Part shown: positions 1-11,900 of the stretch, one piece after another
Layout of the letters: each line of letters opens with the position of its first letter
How positions within the stretch are numbered: position 1 is the stretch's first letter
NCBI GenBank assembly: GCA_033816765.1
Contig: CM066287.1
Span: 1,178,001 to 1,242,000 of the forward strand
DNA length: 64,000 nt
Direction: 5' to 3'
Source of the DNA: Nothopassalora personata
Taxonomy: Eukaryota; Ascomycota; Dothideomycetes; Mycosphaerellales; Mycosphaerellaceae
The notes under the pieces: generated by a model
Seen by the model: the letters and a program-made list of their open reading frames with translations, nothing else
Told to the model about the DNA's origin: nothing
The model's database searches: none
Program-made: the position numbers and the translations under genes

Positions 1-538
1 GTAGTACATATAGTACTTATATAAGTACACTAATGCAAACTACTATAAGTAGCATCTAGAGAAGAATCCTAGGAATAAGTCTAAGAAGGGTAGAGAGACC
101 CTAAAGGATAGGGTAAAGAAGGTAAAGGGTAGTAAGTCCTCTAGGAAGAGGATTACTATAGCAATTAATAACTAGTTAGACATATTATCTAATTAGGAGT
201 ATAGCTCTAATAGTAATAGCAACTAGAGATAACTATATAGGAGGTCTAGAGTAGCTATTATAGTTATATAACTAGTATATATAGGAAGGGTAGTAGCTAC
301 TATATTAAACCTAATATTAATAGACAAAGTCTATAATATAGGTATATCCTTCTATATCTACAATAATCTTATAGACCTTTAAAATGTTAGGCTAAGACTT
401 AGGCCTATATACTTCTTATAGGCCGTTAGGTAAGGATTCCTTATAACTAAAGGAGAATTAGAATAGGTTATAAAGAACTATCTTAGTTAAGAGACTACCC
501 TCCTCCTTTGTAATATACTTTACTCTTTAGAGTTAGAT
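1..538 (+). pseudogene. Ty1/Copia protease-region remnant, left part of a split element
   Basis: A plus-strand reading frame broken by TAG/TAA stops runs through this stretch. Between about 300 and 480 it resembles the aspartic-protease region of Copia polyproteins: a decayed D-x-G-like motif, then a segment like F-H-I-C-N-N-L, then R-P-x-P-x-P. The downstream part of a Copia polyprotein (pre-integrase, integrase, RT, RNase H) resumes at 52199 on the same strand. The last five bases (534-538, TAGAT) are repeated at 52194-52198, so the Copia element was split by one insertion now 51.6 kb long. The gag end lies outside the window. The protease assignment rests on weak motifs; the link to the right part rests mainly on the TSD and shared strand. 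Confidence 0.55.
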
Positions 539-1000
539 TGTTAGGTTTAGTATAACCTAATAATATTATAAGTTAAGAAGATAAGCTTAATTAGGTTTGT
601 TCTCGGGCCGATAAGACGTCGAGGGAGAGTAATAAAGTAGTAGTTGTCTTAGTCTTATAAAGACTTAAGAAACAATATAGTAGAGGTTAGGTTATAGTAT
701 ATTCTAAATAGTAATATTGAATAGTAAGTTAAACGCTTTAAAACTATAGGAGATTCTTAGCGTTCCTAAATATAAAGAAGATAGTATTGCTATGCTTATA
801 GATTACTAAGTTACTAGGAAGCGAGTACTCGTAGATTACTAAGTCGCTAGTAAGCAAGTAATTGTAGATTACTAAGTTGCTAGTAAGTAAGTAATTGTAG
901 ATTACCAAGTCGCTAGTAAGCGAGTAATTGCGTATAGCGTACGTAATTATCCGCGTCTAATAGTCGGCTATAGTTATATAGTCTAGACCGAACCGTAATA
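539..1000 (-). repeat. 3' LTR of outer Gypsy element F
   Basis: A 462-bp LTR in minus orientation. On the plus strand it starts TGTTAGGTTTAG and ends in ACCGTAATA, where the terminal CA has become TA. It matches 51831-52193, the 5' LTR of the same element. The flanking 5-bp duplication TAGAT (534-538 and 52194-52198) shows that the two are ends of one insertion into Copia. A polypurine tract (plus CTATCCCCC at 1001) abuts it, as expected for a 3' LTR. It is 99 bp longer than its partner because a 33-bp unit is present four times instead of once. Confidence 0.85.
799..930. repeat. 33-bp tandem repeat, four units, inside LTR of F
   Basis: Four consecutive 33-bp units start at 799, 832, 865 and 898, each beginning TAGATTAC and ending in a GCGAGTAATTG-like sequence. 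The partner LTR at 51831-52193 has one unit. Three extra units account exactly for the 99-bp length difference between the two LTRs. Confidence 0.9.
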
Positions 1001-1049
1001 CTATCCCCCTTTCTAGTCTAGCTTTGTCTCGAAGCTTATATAAGATATT

Positions 1050-1560
1050 ATATAGTCCCCTCTTCTCGCGCGGCTAATAATATCTTCTTCTTCTTCTAAA
1101 AATTGGCTTCGTCTTATAAAGGAAATTAACGAATACGGGCGTCCCGTCGACTTTACTTATAACTATTGTTTCTTAAACGGCCTTTCCTATATCGTAATAG
1201 GTAGTAACTTTTGACTCCGTTATTCCGAGTACGTCTACCGCGGTCGTAAATGCGTAAATCTTTCTTAGGAGTCTCTCGATAGGACTTACGAAGAATATCG
1301 GAAGAAGGTCGAAAAGGACGAGGAGGCACTTACTAAGGTCCTAGCGCGGTTAATACGGGATAAGGCAATACTCCGTTAGGCGGAGGAGCGCTCGCGGAAG
1401 AAGGCGTAGTACCTCGAGGCTAAGATAGAGGCTTCTAGAGAGATTAAGGATATTAATTATCCTACCGCGGGCGCGACCGTTAGTGTATCTCCCGCGGTTT
1501 AGTCGTCTATTAATTTTATTAATAATGCGATCCATTTCTTTATCTCGGTATCGTAAGAGA
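1050..1560 (+). pseudogene. Antisense Zn2Cys6/coiled-coil gene of element F (RIP-mutated)
   Basis: The frame runs on the plus strand, opposite to F's pol, between the 3' LTR and the pol end. It carries a zinc-cluster spacing with several Cys codons now Tyr (TGY to TAY by RIP): CX2CX6C, ten residues, then CX2CX6C ending in the intact R-G-R-K-C at about 1240-1250. This spacing is identical to the intact protein of element D. A long charged coiled coil follows (about 1270-1470), rich in E, K and R. The start codon is not clear; stops derive from CAA, CAG and TGG. I infer a decayed DNA-binding regulator. Confidence 0.7.
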
Positions 1561-1596
1561 TATAATTTTATAAGTTTCCCCTTATCCTTATTATTG

Positions 1597-1725
1597 AGCT
1601 AAGTAGCTTAGTAGTAGAGCGTCCTTCTAGTATTATAGGGGAATCGTTTCGGCTTATACCCTTAACTATTCCCTTGCACATTACCGTTTAGAAGGAAGGT
1701 CGTAGGTTCGATTCCTATCTTAGTT
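1597..1725 (+). tRNA. tRNA-like cloverleaf with a long anticodon-loop insertion, in element F
   Basis: The acceptor arms AGCTAAG (1597-1603) and CTTAGTT (1719-1725) pair over 7 bp with one G-U. The D arm is GCTT-AGTAGTA-GAGC. The T arm is GTAGG-TTCGATT-CCTAT and contains a perfect B box GGTTCGATTCC (1705-1715). The anticodon stem is TCCTTCT/AGAAGGA, but its loop is about 60 nt, as if an intron or insertion were present, and no anticodon can be assigned. It lies just downstream of the antisense zinc-cluster gene on the same strand, as does the related structure in element C. It may be a decayed tRNA gene or an element-borne Pol III signal. Confidence 0.6.
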
Positions 1726-1789
1726 ACTCCTAGCTAACTAGTCGCTAATCGGTAGCTTAGTTAGTTAGCCGCTTTTTAGTCTTACAATA

Positions 1790-4700
1790 TTCCTAGATTT
1801 TTTGCTAATAGTTATATAGATTCTCTTTTAGTTCCTAGGTATTTTCTAATTCGTCGTATTCTTTCTATTTAATAAGGTATCGCTAACCTTTCTTATCTAG
1901 GATTTTTTCGACTTTAAATTCGTTTTCTACTTTTAGCTTAAAATAGAAGCTTTCTTAGTAAGGTGTTTTAGCGTCTACGGGTTCTAACTTAGAGATATAG
2001 AAGACTAGGTAGATTTTAGCGTCGGGTAGTAGCTATAGGTAGTAGTTAACTAGTCCTATAACTTTATCGATAAAAAATAGTCTAACCTTAACGTAATCTA
2101 GTTTCTTAGTCTATCTTCTTGTTTTTAAGTTTTTTATAAGGAGATAGACCTTATCCTCCTCTTTTAGCAGAGGTGCTATTTTTCTCGTGTCTTACCGTTA
2201 TCGAGACAATTTTTATTATATATCTTCGATCGCCTTAAGTATTTCTTTATATACTTTCTTAAGAGTATCCGTCGTTACGATTGCTCTTTTAGCTTATAGG
2301 TAGGATCTAGGTATTCCGAATAGGTTAGAATCTTTACTAAAGTTTGTATAGAATAGTATCGTCGAAGTTGTCTCTAATTTATAGTTGTTTAGTGCGATCT
2401 ACGCTATTAGCAGTAGTAAAACCTAGTTGTCTTATATATAGTTAATATAGTATCGTAGATATTATTCTAGCGTTTAATTTATCCTCTCGGTTTATCTGTC
2501 TATCTCTAGATAATATACCGTTAATAGCTTATATTTAATTCCGATCGTTCCTATAAGCGTCTTCTAGTAGTTTAATGTAAATAGCTTGTCCCTATCCGTT
2601 ATAAACGCTTAGGGTAATCCGTAGTATCGGATAAGTCTATCTAGTACGAGGTATCCGAGCTACTCTATATTATATATCTCTAATATAGGAATAAAGTGTA
2701 CGTATTTCGTAAGTCTATTAACTATAACTAGTATTATATCGTATAGCTATTTCGTAACTTAATCCTTTAATAGTAGAAGCTTCGTAATAAAGTCTATTAT
2801 AACTTCGTCCTATAGTTTTGTCGGTAGTGCCTTAAACTATAGGTAACCGTATTTCGCGTATCTCGTAGCTTTGTTTCGTTAGTAGTGTACGTATTGTTTA
2901 ATATAGCGTATTACCTTAAGTCTTATCTATGGAAATAAGAAACTGCGCTATATTAGGTCTATCGTCTTTAAAGTTCTAGGGTGTCTATAAGTTAGTCCGT
3001 CGTAATATTATCGTATGCATTCTTCTTCTCGATCCTTAGGTACTTAGTATTTCCCTTGCGATATAGGGAATTGTTCGTCCTTGTCGCCTAGTATCCGTAC
3101 GATGTTATTAAATTCTCTCGTGTTTATACTAAGACTTCCGTCGGGGTTTATCTTTAATATTTTATGTTGCACTAGTTCTTTTCCTTCTATGTAGTCGCTT
3201 CTTTAGCTTAGCGCGTCGGCGCGGCTATTCTCTCGTCCTAGAGTATATTTAATTTCGAACTTATACTATCCTAGTAGCTCCGACTAGCGGGCTTGCCTTC
3301 GAGTAAGTTCTTTCGTCGTCGTGAAGTACGTAAGATTCTTATAGTTAGAAAGAATCGTTAACTTCGGTAGGCCCTCGACATATACTCTCTAATATTGTAT
3401 AGTAGTAACAATAGCTAGAAGCTCTTTATTATAGATGTCGTAGTTCTGTTCCGCTATAGTCATTTTCCGGGAGTAATAGGCTACTAGGTGTCTCTACCTA
3501 TCGTGTGTCTATGTTAGATATACGCCTATTGCTATATTAGACGTATCGGTCTCGATGTAGACTTCCTTACTACTATCGAATAGTCGAAGCGTGGGGGCTA
3601 AAGCGCATTGTTTCTTAAGTTTCTTAAATGCTTTAATCTATTCCTTTCCCTATTTCTAAGTAACGTCTTTCCTCGTAAGTATCGTTATTAGTACTGCTGT
3701 CCTTACGTAGTCCTTAATGAATTTCCGGTTATAGTTCACTAGTCTAAGGAATAATTATACATCCTTAACTGTCTTTAGTTCTAGCTATTCTCTAATTAAC
3801 TGTGTCTTCGTAGGGTCGATCGTTATCCCTATAGTACTAATAATAAAGCCTAAGAATTTAACTTCTTTCTTATAGAATTCGCATTTCTCGGGTGCCGTCT
3901 TAAATCCTAATTGCGTAAGTCGTTCGAAGACGTCCTAGACTTGTCTTATGTACTCCTATAGGAATCCTTTCGTGTAGACTAGTATGTCGTCTATATAGGC
4001 GATAACGCATACGTCGAGTAGGTCTCTAAGTGTTTCGTTAACAAGGTCCTAGTAGGATGCGGGTGCGTTAGTTAGTCCTATTAGCATAACTAAGAATTCG
4101 TAGAGTCCGTATCTTATTCTAAAAGCGGTTTTCTATTCTTCTCCTTCTACTATCCGTATAGCGTAGAAGGCATCTCGTAGGTTAATCTTCGTGTACTAGT
4201 CTAATCCGGTTAATCTATCTTATGCTTCTTCGATGTTAGGTAGCGAGTATCGGTTCTTAATCGTAATCTCGTTTAACTTCCTGTAGTCTTATACGAGTCG
4301 TAACTTCCCGTTTACTTTTAGAACGAACATGTATAGAGCTCCTACACTTAAGGTAGATCTTCTTATCTATCCTTTAGCTAGCTTCTCCTTTAGCTATTCT
4401 CGTAGGGTCTATAGCTCTTTCTTAGACATTTAATATAGGGGTCCCTATAGAGGCTCTTTCCCTAGCTAAATGTTGATCTTATGATCCTATAGGCGGTGCT
4501 TAGGTAAGGCGGTTTTGCCTCTCTCCTCTTTAAAGAGTCGCGACTACTTACGATACTCCTTAGGAATACTTAACTCTAAGATGTTAGTATTCTTCGATGG
4601 TGCGTTACTTCTATTACTTCTAGTAACTTCGTGACCCGGCGGCCTTACGCTAGTGTCTATCCTGGTCGAAGGTGGTTCTTCTATCCTTCTATTCGTCGTA

Positions 4701-5200
4701 AGCTATATCTCGTTTAGCTGTTTCCTTACCTTATCTACTAGTGAACGCTACTACTACGTAGGCTAAATGTCGACAACGCAATCGCATTCCCTAAATGTAA
4801 GTACTCCTCTTCTCTAGTCGATTACTAGATTGTGCTTTCTTAACTAAGGCATACCTAATACTATATTATAACTAGCTATATTAGTGACATCTAAGGTAAT
4901 ATTCTCGTAGTACTATTAGATAGCTAGTAGCAATAGTGTCGTCTCCTATTCTACGCTAGGTAACGATAATCCGTTTACCGCGATTAACTCGTAACCCTAT
5001 TTCTTCTTTAGGGTAGCTAACCCGTTTCTTCTTATAAAAGACTCGGAGATAAAGTTCCCCGCTACTCCTAAGTCGATTATAACACTGGTCTTATGTCCGT
5101 TAACGATTGCTTATGTCTAGAAAACTATATTTAATGTCGATGTATAAGCCTAAGTATTGTATAACTCCCTCCGGTCGCTTATTCCTAGGGAGCTAATCCT
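1790..5200 (-). pseudogene. pol: RIP-mutated chromovirus pol (element A, Ty3/Gypsy)
   Basis: Minus-strand pol with dozens of RIP stops, over 80% alike by eye to 45400-48900 and, reversed, to 36000-39385. Reading from right to left: aspartic protease (about 4700-5150), reverse transcriptase (about 3700-4450, with a YIDD-type box near 3990), RNase H (about 3270-3600), integrase zinc finger and core (about 2250-3050), and a C-terminal chromodomain (about 1800-1930). The chromodomain places it among chromoviruses. Its gag and 5' LTR (7218-7601) are of the E type, while the 3' LTR and antisense gene on its left are of the F type. It is therefore probably a recombinant of two related elements. Confidence 0.85.
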
Positions 5201-7217
5201 TTTCCCGAATAGTATATAGTTCGCTATGCTTCGTGCCTAGAGGCTTCGGCTAGAACCTATAGCCCGTTGCCCTATGTCTACACTTGTAGTCTATTACGTT
5301 CCTAGATCTTCTACGTTTCTAAGTAGAGTACGCGTGCGTATTGCACTATGTTACGTAATTCATTCGATATAAATGTTCCTAATAGTGTAAGATATCCGGT
5401 TCCTATTATTCGGCTTCCTATCGGTAGTCGTTCTATAACGGCGGTTACTAGATTCTCGGTCGTTTCTATAAGTGGGTATCCCTAGGCTATGCCTCGTAGA
5501 GTGTCGAGTGTCTTGTTAAACTTAATAGAGTGTAGCCTCCTTTGTCCGCCTATCTTAGGTAGGAATTCCTCGTGCCTTCTTTATAGGTAGATAATTATGT
5601 CGTACAGTTTCTTAGGTGCATCTACCGTGAAGGTAAGTTGTTTATTGTCGTCGTTAGTGTCGCTCTCTTCTCCTTCGGAGGAATCTTCTTCGCTTAATTC
5701 TTGAGGATCCTATTCTTCCTTAATAGTATTTAGCCCGGTAGTTTCTTAACTTTCTTCTTATAGTTCTAGTAACTATAATCCGTTCTATCCTAGGTCCTGA
5801 TTTTCTTTATCGCTTCTATCTTCGTCGAAGTAGGATTCGTCGGTATCTACTTCTCGGAGCGTAGCGTTTTACCTATACGTCGCTCCTAGGGTTCCTCGTA
5901 GTTACTAAGGCTAATACCCTACGCCTAACTTCGCGGCGTAGTAAACTTAACACGAGTCTTAGTAATAGAATCGCTAATGAAGGCTTCTATAACCATTTCG
6001 AGACTCGGATTCGATCTCGTAGTCGACTCTTCGTATTATTATGTTAAACTGTCGTAGTTGGTTCTTCGCATTAAATAGAATAACTACCATTTGCTGCCTA
6101 TAGTATCCTCCTCGTCCTTCTAAGGGGTCTAGGAGAGGCGTCGTGCTTCTGTTACTAGCTCTCTCCCCTACTCTCCGAGTATAGTCGGTATCTCCTCGAG
6201 ATCCAACGCTGCTCTTAGATTTACTAGTTCGGGGTTGCATTATATTAAATTGCTCGCGGCGTACTATATTCTTACCGCGGCAATCCCGCGCTATATAGCC
6301 TTCCTTACTATAGGCATAGTATATAAGTTTTCCTTTTCCTTTAAAGGGCTTTCCGTAGCCCCTACTCTTATCGATCCTCCGTCCTCGTTAGGTAACGTCT
6401 AGTTCCATTAGCTATGGTCTATAGTAGGGCTGGCTTTATCGTAAGAATTCTCCCTTCGTAACGTATCCTCCTAAGGGTCTACGGTCCGGAGCGTATCCTG
6501 CTATTCCTCCTACTTTAGAGTCGTATTTCTTCTCCTAGTGTCGTTCCTAGAGCTAGTCATCGATGTTAATCGACGCCTTTATTAGCTCTTCGAGGTTAGT
6601 GATCTATCCCCCGTGTCTTATTAACTCGTCCTTAACGGAGTCCTTAAGTCTACGTCGGAACATAGTTATTAACGCCGTCTAGTCCCATCTAGTGATTTGT
6701 CCGTATTCTTCGAATTTAGCGGCATACTCTAAAGTAGACGTCTTCTACTTTAGGTGTTAAATGATTCGTATGGCCTGTTAGACTTCGTTCGAGGTTCTAA
6801 AGATTAATTTCATCTTATCTTTAAAAAGGGTGTAGCTCCTAAACATTCTAGTAGGGTCTAATCGTCCTATACCTTTAAGGTATTCCTTAAGGTAAGGTTT
6901 GATCCAGTTCTACGCACTTCCGCGAAGGTACGTAATAGCGAAGATAGTTCTTTTATCGGCGTCGACTAGGTTGAACATAAGATATATATCTATCTAATTA
7001 ATCTAGTCGTCGAACTTAGCTCTATCTCTATAGAAGAGGTCTAGCTTAGTAGCCTTAACGTCGTTCTTCCTTAGGGTAGGCTCGTCATCGTTATTAGACT
7101 TATCGTCCTTCGTAGCGGTCTATTATAGTAGCGTACGGCGGATGCTTCCTACTTCGCTAGGGGCGGGTGTTCCCCTACTAGCTACTTAAGTAGCGCTCAT
7201 CCTAAGGGCGTTTAAAG
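5200..7217 (-). pseudogene. gag: RIP-mutated gag of element A
   Basis: Minus-strand gag closely matching the gag of E (48850-50753), J (17226-18273) and C (plus strand, 34462 on). The zinc knuckle is at about 6265-6325 and keeps the pattern C..C....H....C with Cys-to-Tyr and His-to-Tyr changes, followed by the basic R-G-K-N-I-V-R-R. An acidic linker to protease lies around 5600-5900. The gag start is only about 18 nt from the LTR, which is typical of the self-priming elements seen here. Confidence 0.8.
7209..7217 (-). other. Self-primer binding site of element A
   Basis: The plus-strand sequence GCGTTTAAAG directly abuts the LTR. In element sense its core TTAAACGC can pair with GCGTTTAA inside the LTR. 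No tRNA-type TGG is present. See the findings for covariation with D. Confidence 0.55.
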
Positions 7218-7601
7218 TGTTATTATCTCGTTCTAGGGCTAGTCTTAAAAGAGAGATAAGTTAAGTCACGTGGCGGTATTCTTTAGAGAGGCTAGAGTAA
7301 GCTAAGCGAAGATGAATGATAGAAATAAGAGTTGTATTCCAATTAGTGAGATAGTAACATAAGTTAAACGCATTAGAACCATAAGGGTTTCTAGCGTTCC
7401 TAAATACAAAGGAGATTCGCGGCGTAGAGCCTATAGCTTAGTATAATCACCTTAATTAGTCCTACTAAGCATACTGATTACACTGATCAGTCCGTGAAGT
7501 GATTAGTGTCACGTGCGTCTAGATGATTAGTATTACGTGTCTCTAAGTAATTAGTGTTTCGTGTGTCTAGTCGGGGCTGCCGTTTGGACCGAACCGTAAC
7601 A
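7218..7601 (-). repeat. 5' LTR of element A (E type)
   Basis: A 384-bp LTR, plus strand TGTTATTATCTCG to GAACCGTAACA, the same length as both E LTRs. It contains three 24-bp tandem units (7500, 7524, 7548) built on GATTAGTGTCACGTG, with the E-box CACGTG in the first. It does not match the LTR on the left of element A (539-1000), and its right flank CTTAG has no partner on the left. Confidence 0.85.
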
Positions 7602-8893
7602 CTTAGGCGAGCTTAACGAGGTATCTACCTATCCTATGCAGTCTAACAAAGTGAAAGGAAAGGTACCCGTAGGCATTCTAAAGAATCCGTACCCGAGGAC
7701 CCGGTCCTTAGCCTAGGATCTACGAACCCGAGCTAAGGCTACTAAGAAAGTTCGCCTACAATTAGAATAGGAGATCCGGTAAGCTGAGATTAACTAGTAG
7801 GAGGTTAAAATGATTAACGAAGTTAGTGCTTAAATGAGCGAAACTTAATCATTAGCTAAATCCGGGGTAACCCTAGGAAGGGGAAATAATACCTAAGTGA
7901 ATAGATTAGGGAACGATGCTAATAAAGGACTGCCTAAGGATATGCCTATTAGTCCCGTGAACGCCCCCTTCGCATAAAGGAAGCGTATATAGAATACTAA
8001 GACTATAAGGATTAATAACTACGTCCGACAATATAGTTTAGCTAGTAATAGCCCGGTTATAAAGGAAGAGGGTATTATCTACTAGATTGATTAGATCCTC
8101 TAGATAACGTTTCCTAATGTGAACGCCTAAGATTAGTTTCGATATAGTCGCTAGTTCGAGGCTACCCTCTTCCGTCGCGTTACTAACACCCCCGCTCTTT
8201 AGGAGAAGCTCGCTATAGTACGACGCCTTATAGGAAAGGACCCTAAGGTTCGTACTAGACAAGTGGTTACCTATAAAGATAAACCTAAGTATAATAAGGA
8301 GGTCTTCCGCGAAGATAGTTAGGCCTAGTATATCGGAGTGTATTTAACTATGCTTTACTCTAAAGGAGCGGTCCCTGCTACTAAGCTCTATAAGGACGTT
8401 AAGAAAATCGGGCTCTCTAGTGTCCTTAATAACTTTACTATAGTCCCTAGTCCTTAGGTAGTAGCGGAGTTCGGGATAAACAAGAACTAGATTAGGTGCC
8501 TAATTAACGAGGGTTCCGAGGTGAATATTATCGGCTAGAGGAACGCTTATAGATTTAGGTTACCGGTAATGTCGAGTACTTAGCTTACCTTTCGAGGTGC
8601 TAGAGGGCGGGCCTAGTTTAAAGGTGTTATAGGTAATTTAGATGTTTAGGTATTTAGGGTTCACTACTAAATAGAGATATTCATCTCCTCGGATCTAAAC
8701 TTACTAACAATCCTAGGACGTCCGTAGGCCCGTAAGGTGCGACTTACTACCCGTAACTACGATAATGGTTTATAGGAGGGGACTATTACTAGCCGTAAAG
8801 GTGAAAGTGTTATATTTACTGCCCTAGTTAGCTCGGATAGGTGTAAGACCCTTTAAGAACTATTGAAAGCGTCGGGAAATAGAAGGGTAGGTT
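7602..8893 (+). pseudogene. gag: B-prime gag, 5'-truncated and RIP-mutated
   Basis: This is the RIP-mutated counterpart of the second half of the intact B gag (minus strand, 27372 to about 28670). The match begins abruptly at the LTR of A, so the LTR, capsid and zinc-knuckle parts of B-prime are missing. The protease-like region is at about 8455-8745. Codons CAG, CAA and TGG of the intact copy are TAG or TAA here. Confidence 0.85.
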
Positions 8894-8915
8894 AAGTTAC
8901 GGCGCTTAACCCACC
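8874..8915 (+). promoter_or_regulatory. -1 frameshift signal of B-prime (decayed copy)
   Basis: GGGAAAT at 8874-8880 is followed by a 5-nt spacer and a hairpin (8886-8896 with 8905-8915) that pairs 10 of 11 positions around the loop TTACGGCG. One G-C pair of the intact copy has become A-T on both sides, so pairing is kept; another position is now an A-C mismatch. Confidence 0.75.
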
Positions 8916-11900
8916 GACTTACTAAAGCCGGATTTAATAAAATCGGTAAGGTTCTCGCACTATCTCGGAGAAACCTCGGACTTTGATTTGCCGGTCCCGG
9001 GACCGGTAAATAGCTATAGTAAGGAAAACGGATACGACTACGATACGACGTATCTATAGGACGACACGACGCATCTATAGGAACCCGGCAAGGCTCTAAC
9101 GCCTAGCAACTATTTAGCTCACTTATTAGAATTGCTTAGGACTGCTAGAATAAAGGAACGAGTTATAGAAATTGGAATAGGCGCGTTCGAGGGAGATTCT
9201 ATTACTAACGTTTATTTAGTTTAAGGGGATTAGCCTACCGAGATCCTAAGGCAGTCTACATTCAATGCTTAGGCACGAAAGCAATAAGTAGGCTAATATA
9301 TAGCTAATATTAGGATGCCGCAGGTCTTTACGATATATAAGCGTAAGGCGGACAAGAAGAAGCTAGTAGACGCGAGCGTTCACGAACGCCTAGAATCACG
9401 AGTTAAGGGAGGTATAGAATAGAAGCGTAGGGCACTGTACCTAGAATCTAAGATACCTAAAGGATAAGGACCGTTCGATAGGAAGTACTTAACTAAGAAA
9501 TTCTCAAGTATTGAGCGAGGTAGCCGGATTACGCTAGAACGACTTACCTTAATTAAGGTTAGCATTAAGCTATTGCTAATGGAGCGGGCCTTATTCGATG
9601 AGATGCTCTATAACCGGGAGGCAGTCCTTACTTAGGATTTCAGTTATATAAGGTAAATTAGGCACGACGTTATGCCACCTTAGAAGATTAATACGGTCCC
9701 TTATAGGCTATAGTAGGCACGCCCTATCCGGTTGTACCTAAGTCTTAGGGCAATTGTTAAGCGCATGATTAGAGCCCGGATTAAGAACAACATCCTAGAA
9801 TACTTATAAGGGGTATATTCTAATAGCTAGTTCCTAGTCGTAAAGAAGGTTAATGCCTCTAGAAGCGATATGCTATATCGGTTAATTAACTTAGCTATGC
9901 TCCTAAATAAGGTTACTATACGCGATACTAACATTCTACCGGACACGGATAGCTTCTTAGAGGATTTTACCGGGTACCGAGTCGCTTCACTTATAGACCT
10001 GTTTTTAGGTTATAATTAGATCACTTTAGATAAGTCCTACCGGGACTTAATAGCCTTCATAACCCCTCTTAGCCTAGTACGCAACACGACTCTACCTTAA
10101 GGAGCTACTAATTTAGTTGCTTAGTTCGTACGTGCGGTAACAAAGATTCTACTTAATTATATCTCGCATCGAGCGAAGCCGTTCCTCGATAATATCGGTA
10201 TTAAGGGACTAACTAAGGACTATAGGAACGTAGAAGTAGAGCCTAGGTTAAGGAGATAGGTCGTTAAGCACATCGTTTCCCTAGATCTAGTTCTTACTAA
10301 CCTAGAGAGAGCTAGTACGGTAGTTACTAGAGGCAAATCCTAATAGTTATACGAAAAGCTTAAGATTGTTAGGTACGTTACTAGCCCGGATGGTCGCTAT
10401 CCTAACCTAAAGGTTGTAGCTAAGATCCTAGATTAGCCTACGCCTACCTATATTAAGGAGGTCCGCACCTATGTAGGGCTATGTATGTACTTCCGGATAT
10501 AGATTCCCTAGTTTGTTATCATCGCTCGACTAATGTATAAACTGCTAAAGAAGGACGCCGAGTTCACCTAGACAGAAAATAAGCAGTTCTTAAAAGAAGA
10601 GGTTACTAGACATCTTATATAGGCTCTAGCCTTAGTTACCCTCTACTACTCACCTAGTGCTAGGTCTATCTTTATCTTAGTTAATGCTAGCGGCACTAGA
10701 TAGGGATGTATCGTTTCTTAAGAATTAATAGACAGTACCCGACGGCGTTACCCGGTACGGTATAAGAGCGGAATCTAGAACGCGTTAGAATCTAGATATA
10801 ATGCTAGTAAGCGGGAATGCCTTAGGGTCCTTAAGGGGCTTAAGAAGATTTAGAGATATATTACTAGCGTTAATTTTGTCCTTAAGGTTAACGCTAAGAC
10901 ACTTATATAGTAGCTTAACCGGCCGGCTTCGGACCTACCGAACTCGGTAATAGCCCGGTAGGTCGTATAGATTAGGTTGTTTACGTTCGAGGTAAAGCAC
11001 GTTATGGGGACTAGATACACTAGCCTAGATGCCCTATCTCGTAGGCCCTCTACACCTTAGGAACCTAGGGAAGCTAACGAAGACGAAGTCGACTAGATAA
11101 TTAATAATAAGCTGTTCGGGTACCTAGAGCCGGTCGACATATATCTAGTTGAAATCTAGAAAGCACGACATCTCGGGGACTAATATTCTAAGGGCTCTTA
11201 ACAGCTTACTTAGGTTATAGAAACTAGGACCCGACCCGATAGTGTTACCCGTACTAAGTACCGGCGGCTAGTAAAGAAGAGCGTTAACTTCTTTATCCGA
11301 GACCAATTGCTATTCTTCTAGAAGCGCCGAGGAGTACCGTTATAACTTATAATTAACGATAATAAGGCTTAGAAGGAGATCGTTATAGAATGCTATAAAA
11401 GACACGGTTATCGTAGCGCTAAGGTCGTGTATAACCTTATTTCCGATCGGTATTACTAGGACGGGTGCTTCGCCGATGTCTCTACGTAGGTTCGAAGTTA
11501 TACTCCTTATAGGTTTCGCGAAGGTAACTAGCGCGCTAGTGAGCTTTACTTATCGAGCCCTTAGGTTATTAGTAAGAAGTAGTACTCGGACCCCGTCTAG
11601 GTACATAAAAATAGATACCTCCTAGTTACGCGCGAAGCACTTAGTAACTAGATCGAGGCTAGAGTAACAAGGGCACCTCCTAGCTCTAAGACGGTTGCTA
11701 AGTTTCTATACGAAGATGTCTTCTATAGGCACGGCTATTGTGCTAAAATTGTGCTTAATAACGCTACGGTTTATGCGGCTAAGGTTGAACGGTTGCTCGT
11801 AGGACTTAGTGTTCGAAGGATCCGAATATTACCGTACTATCCGTAGTCTAATGCTCCGGTCAAGGTTAGGTACCGTCCGATTCTTATAGCGTTAGTAAAG

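Noticed and set aside
799..930. CRISPR-like array of 33-bp repeats
   Set aside because: Units are directly adjacent without spacers, inside a retrotransposon LTR, in a eukaryote.
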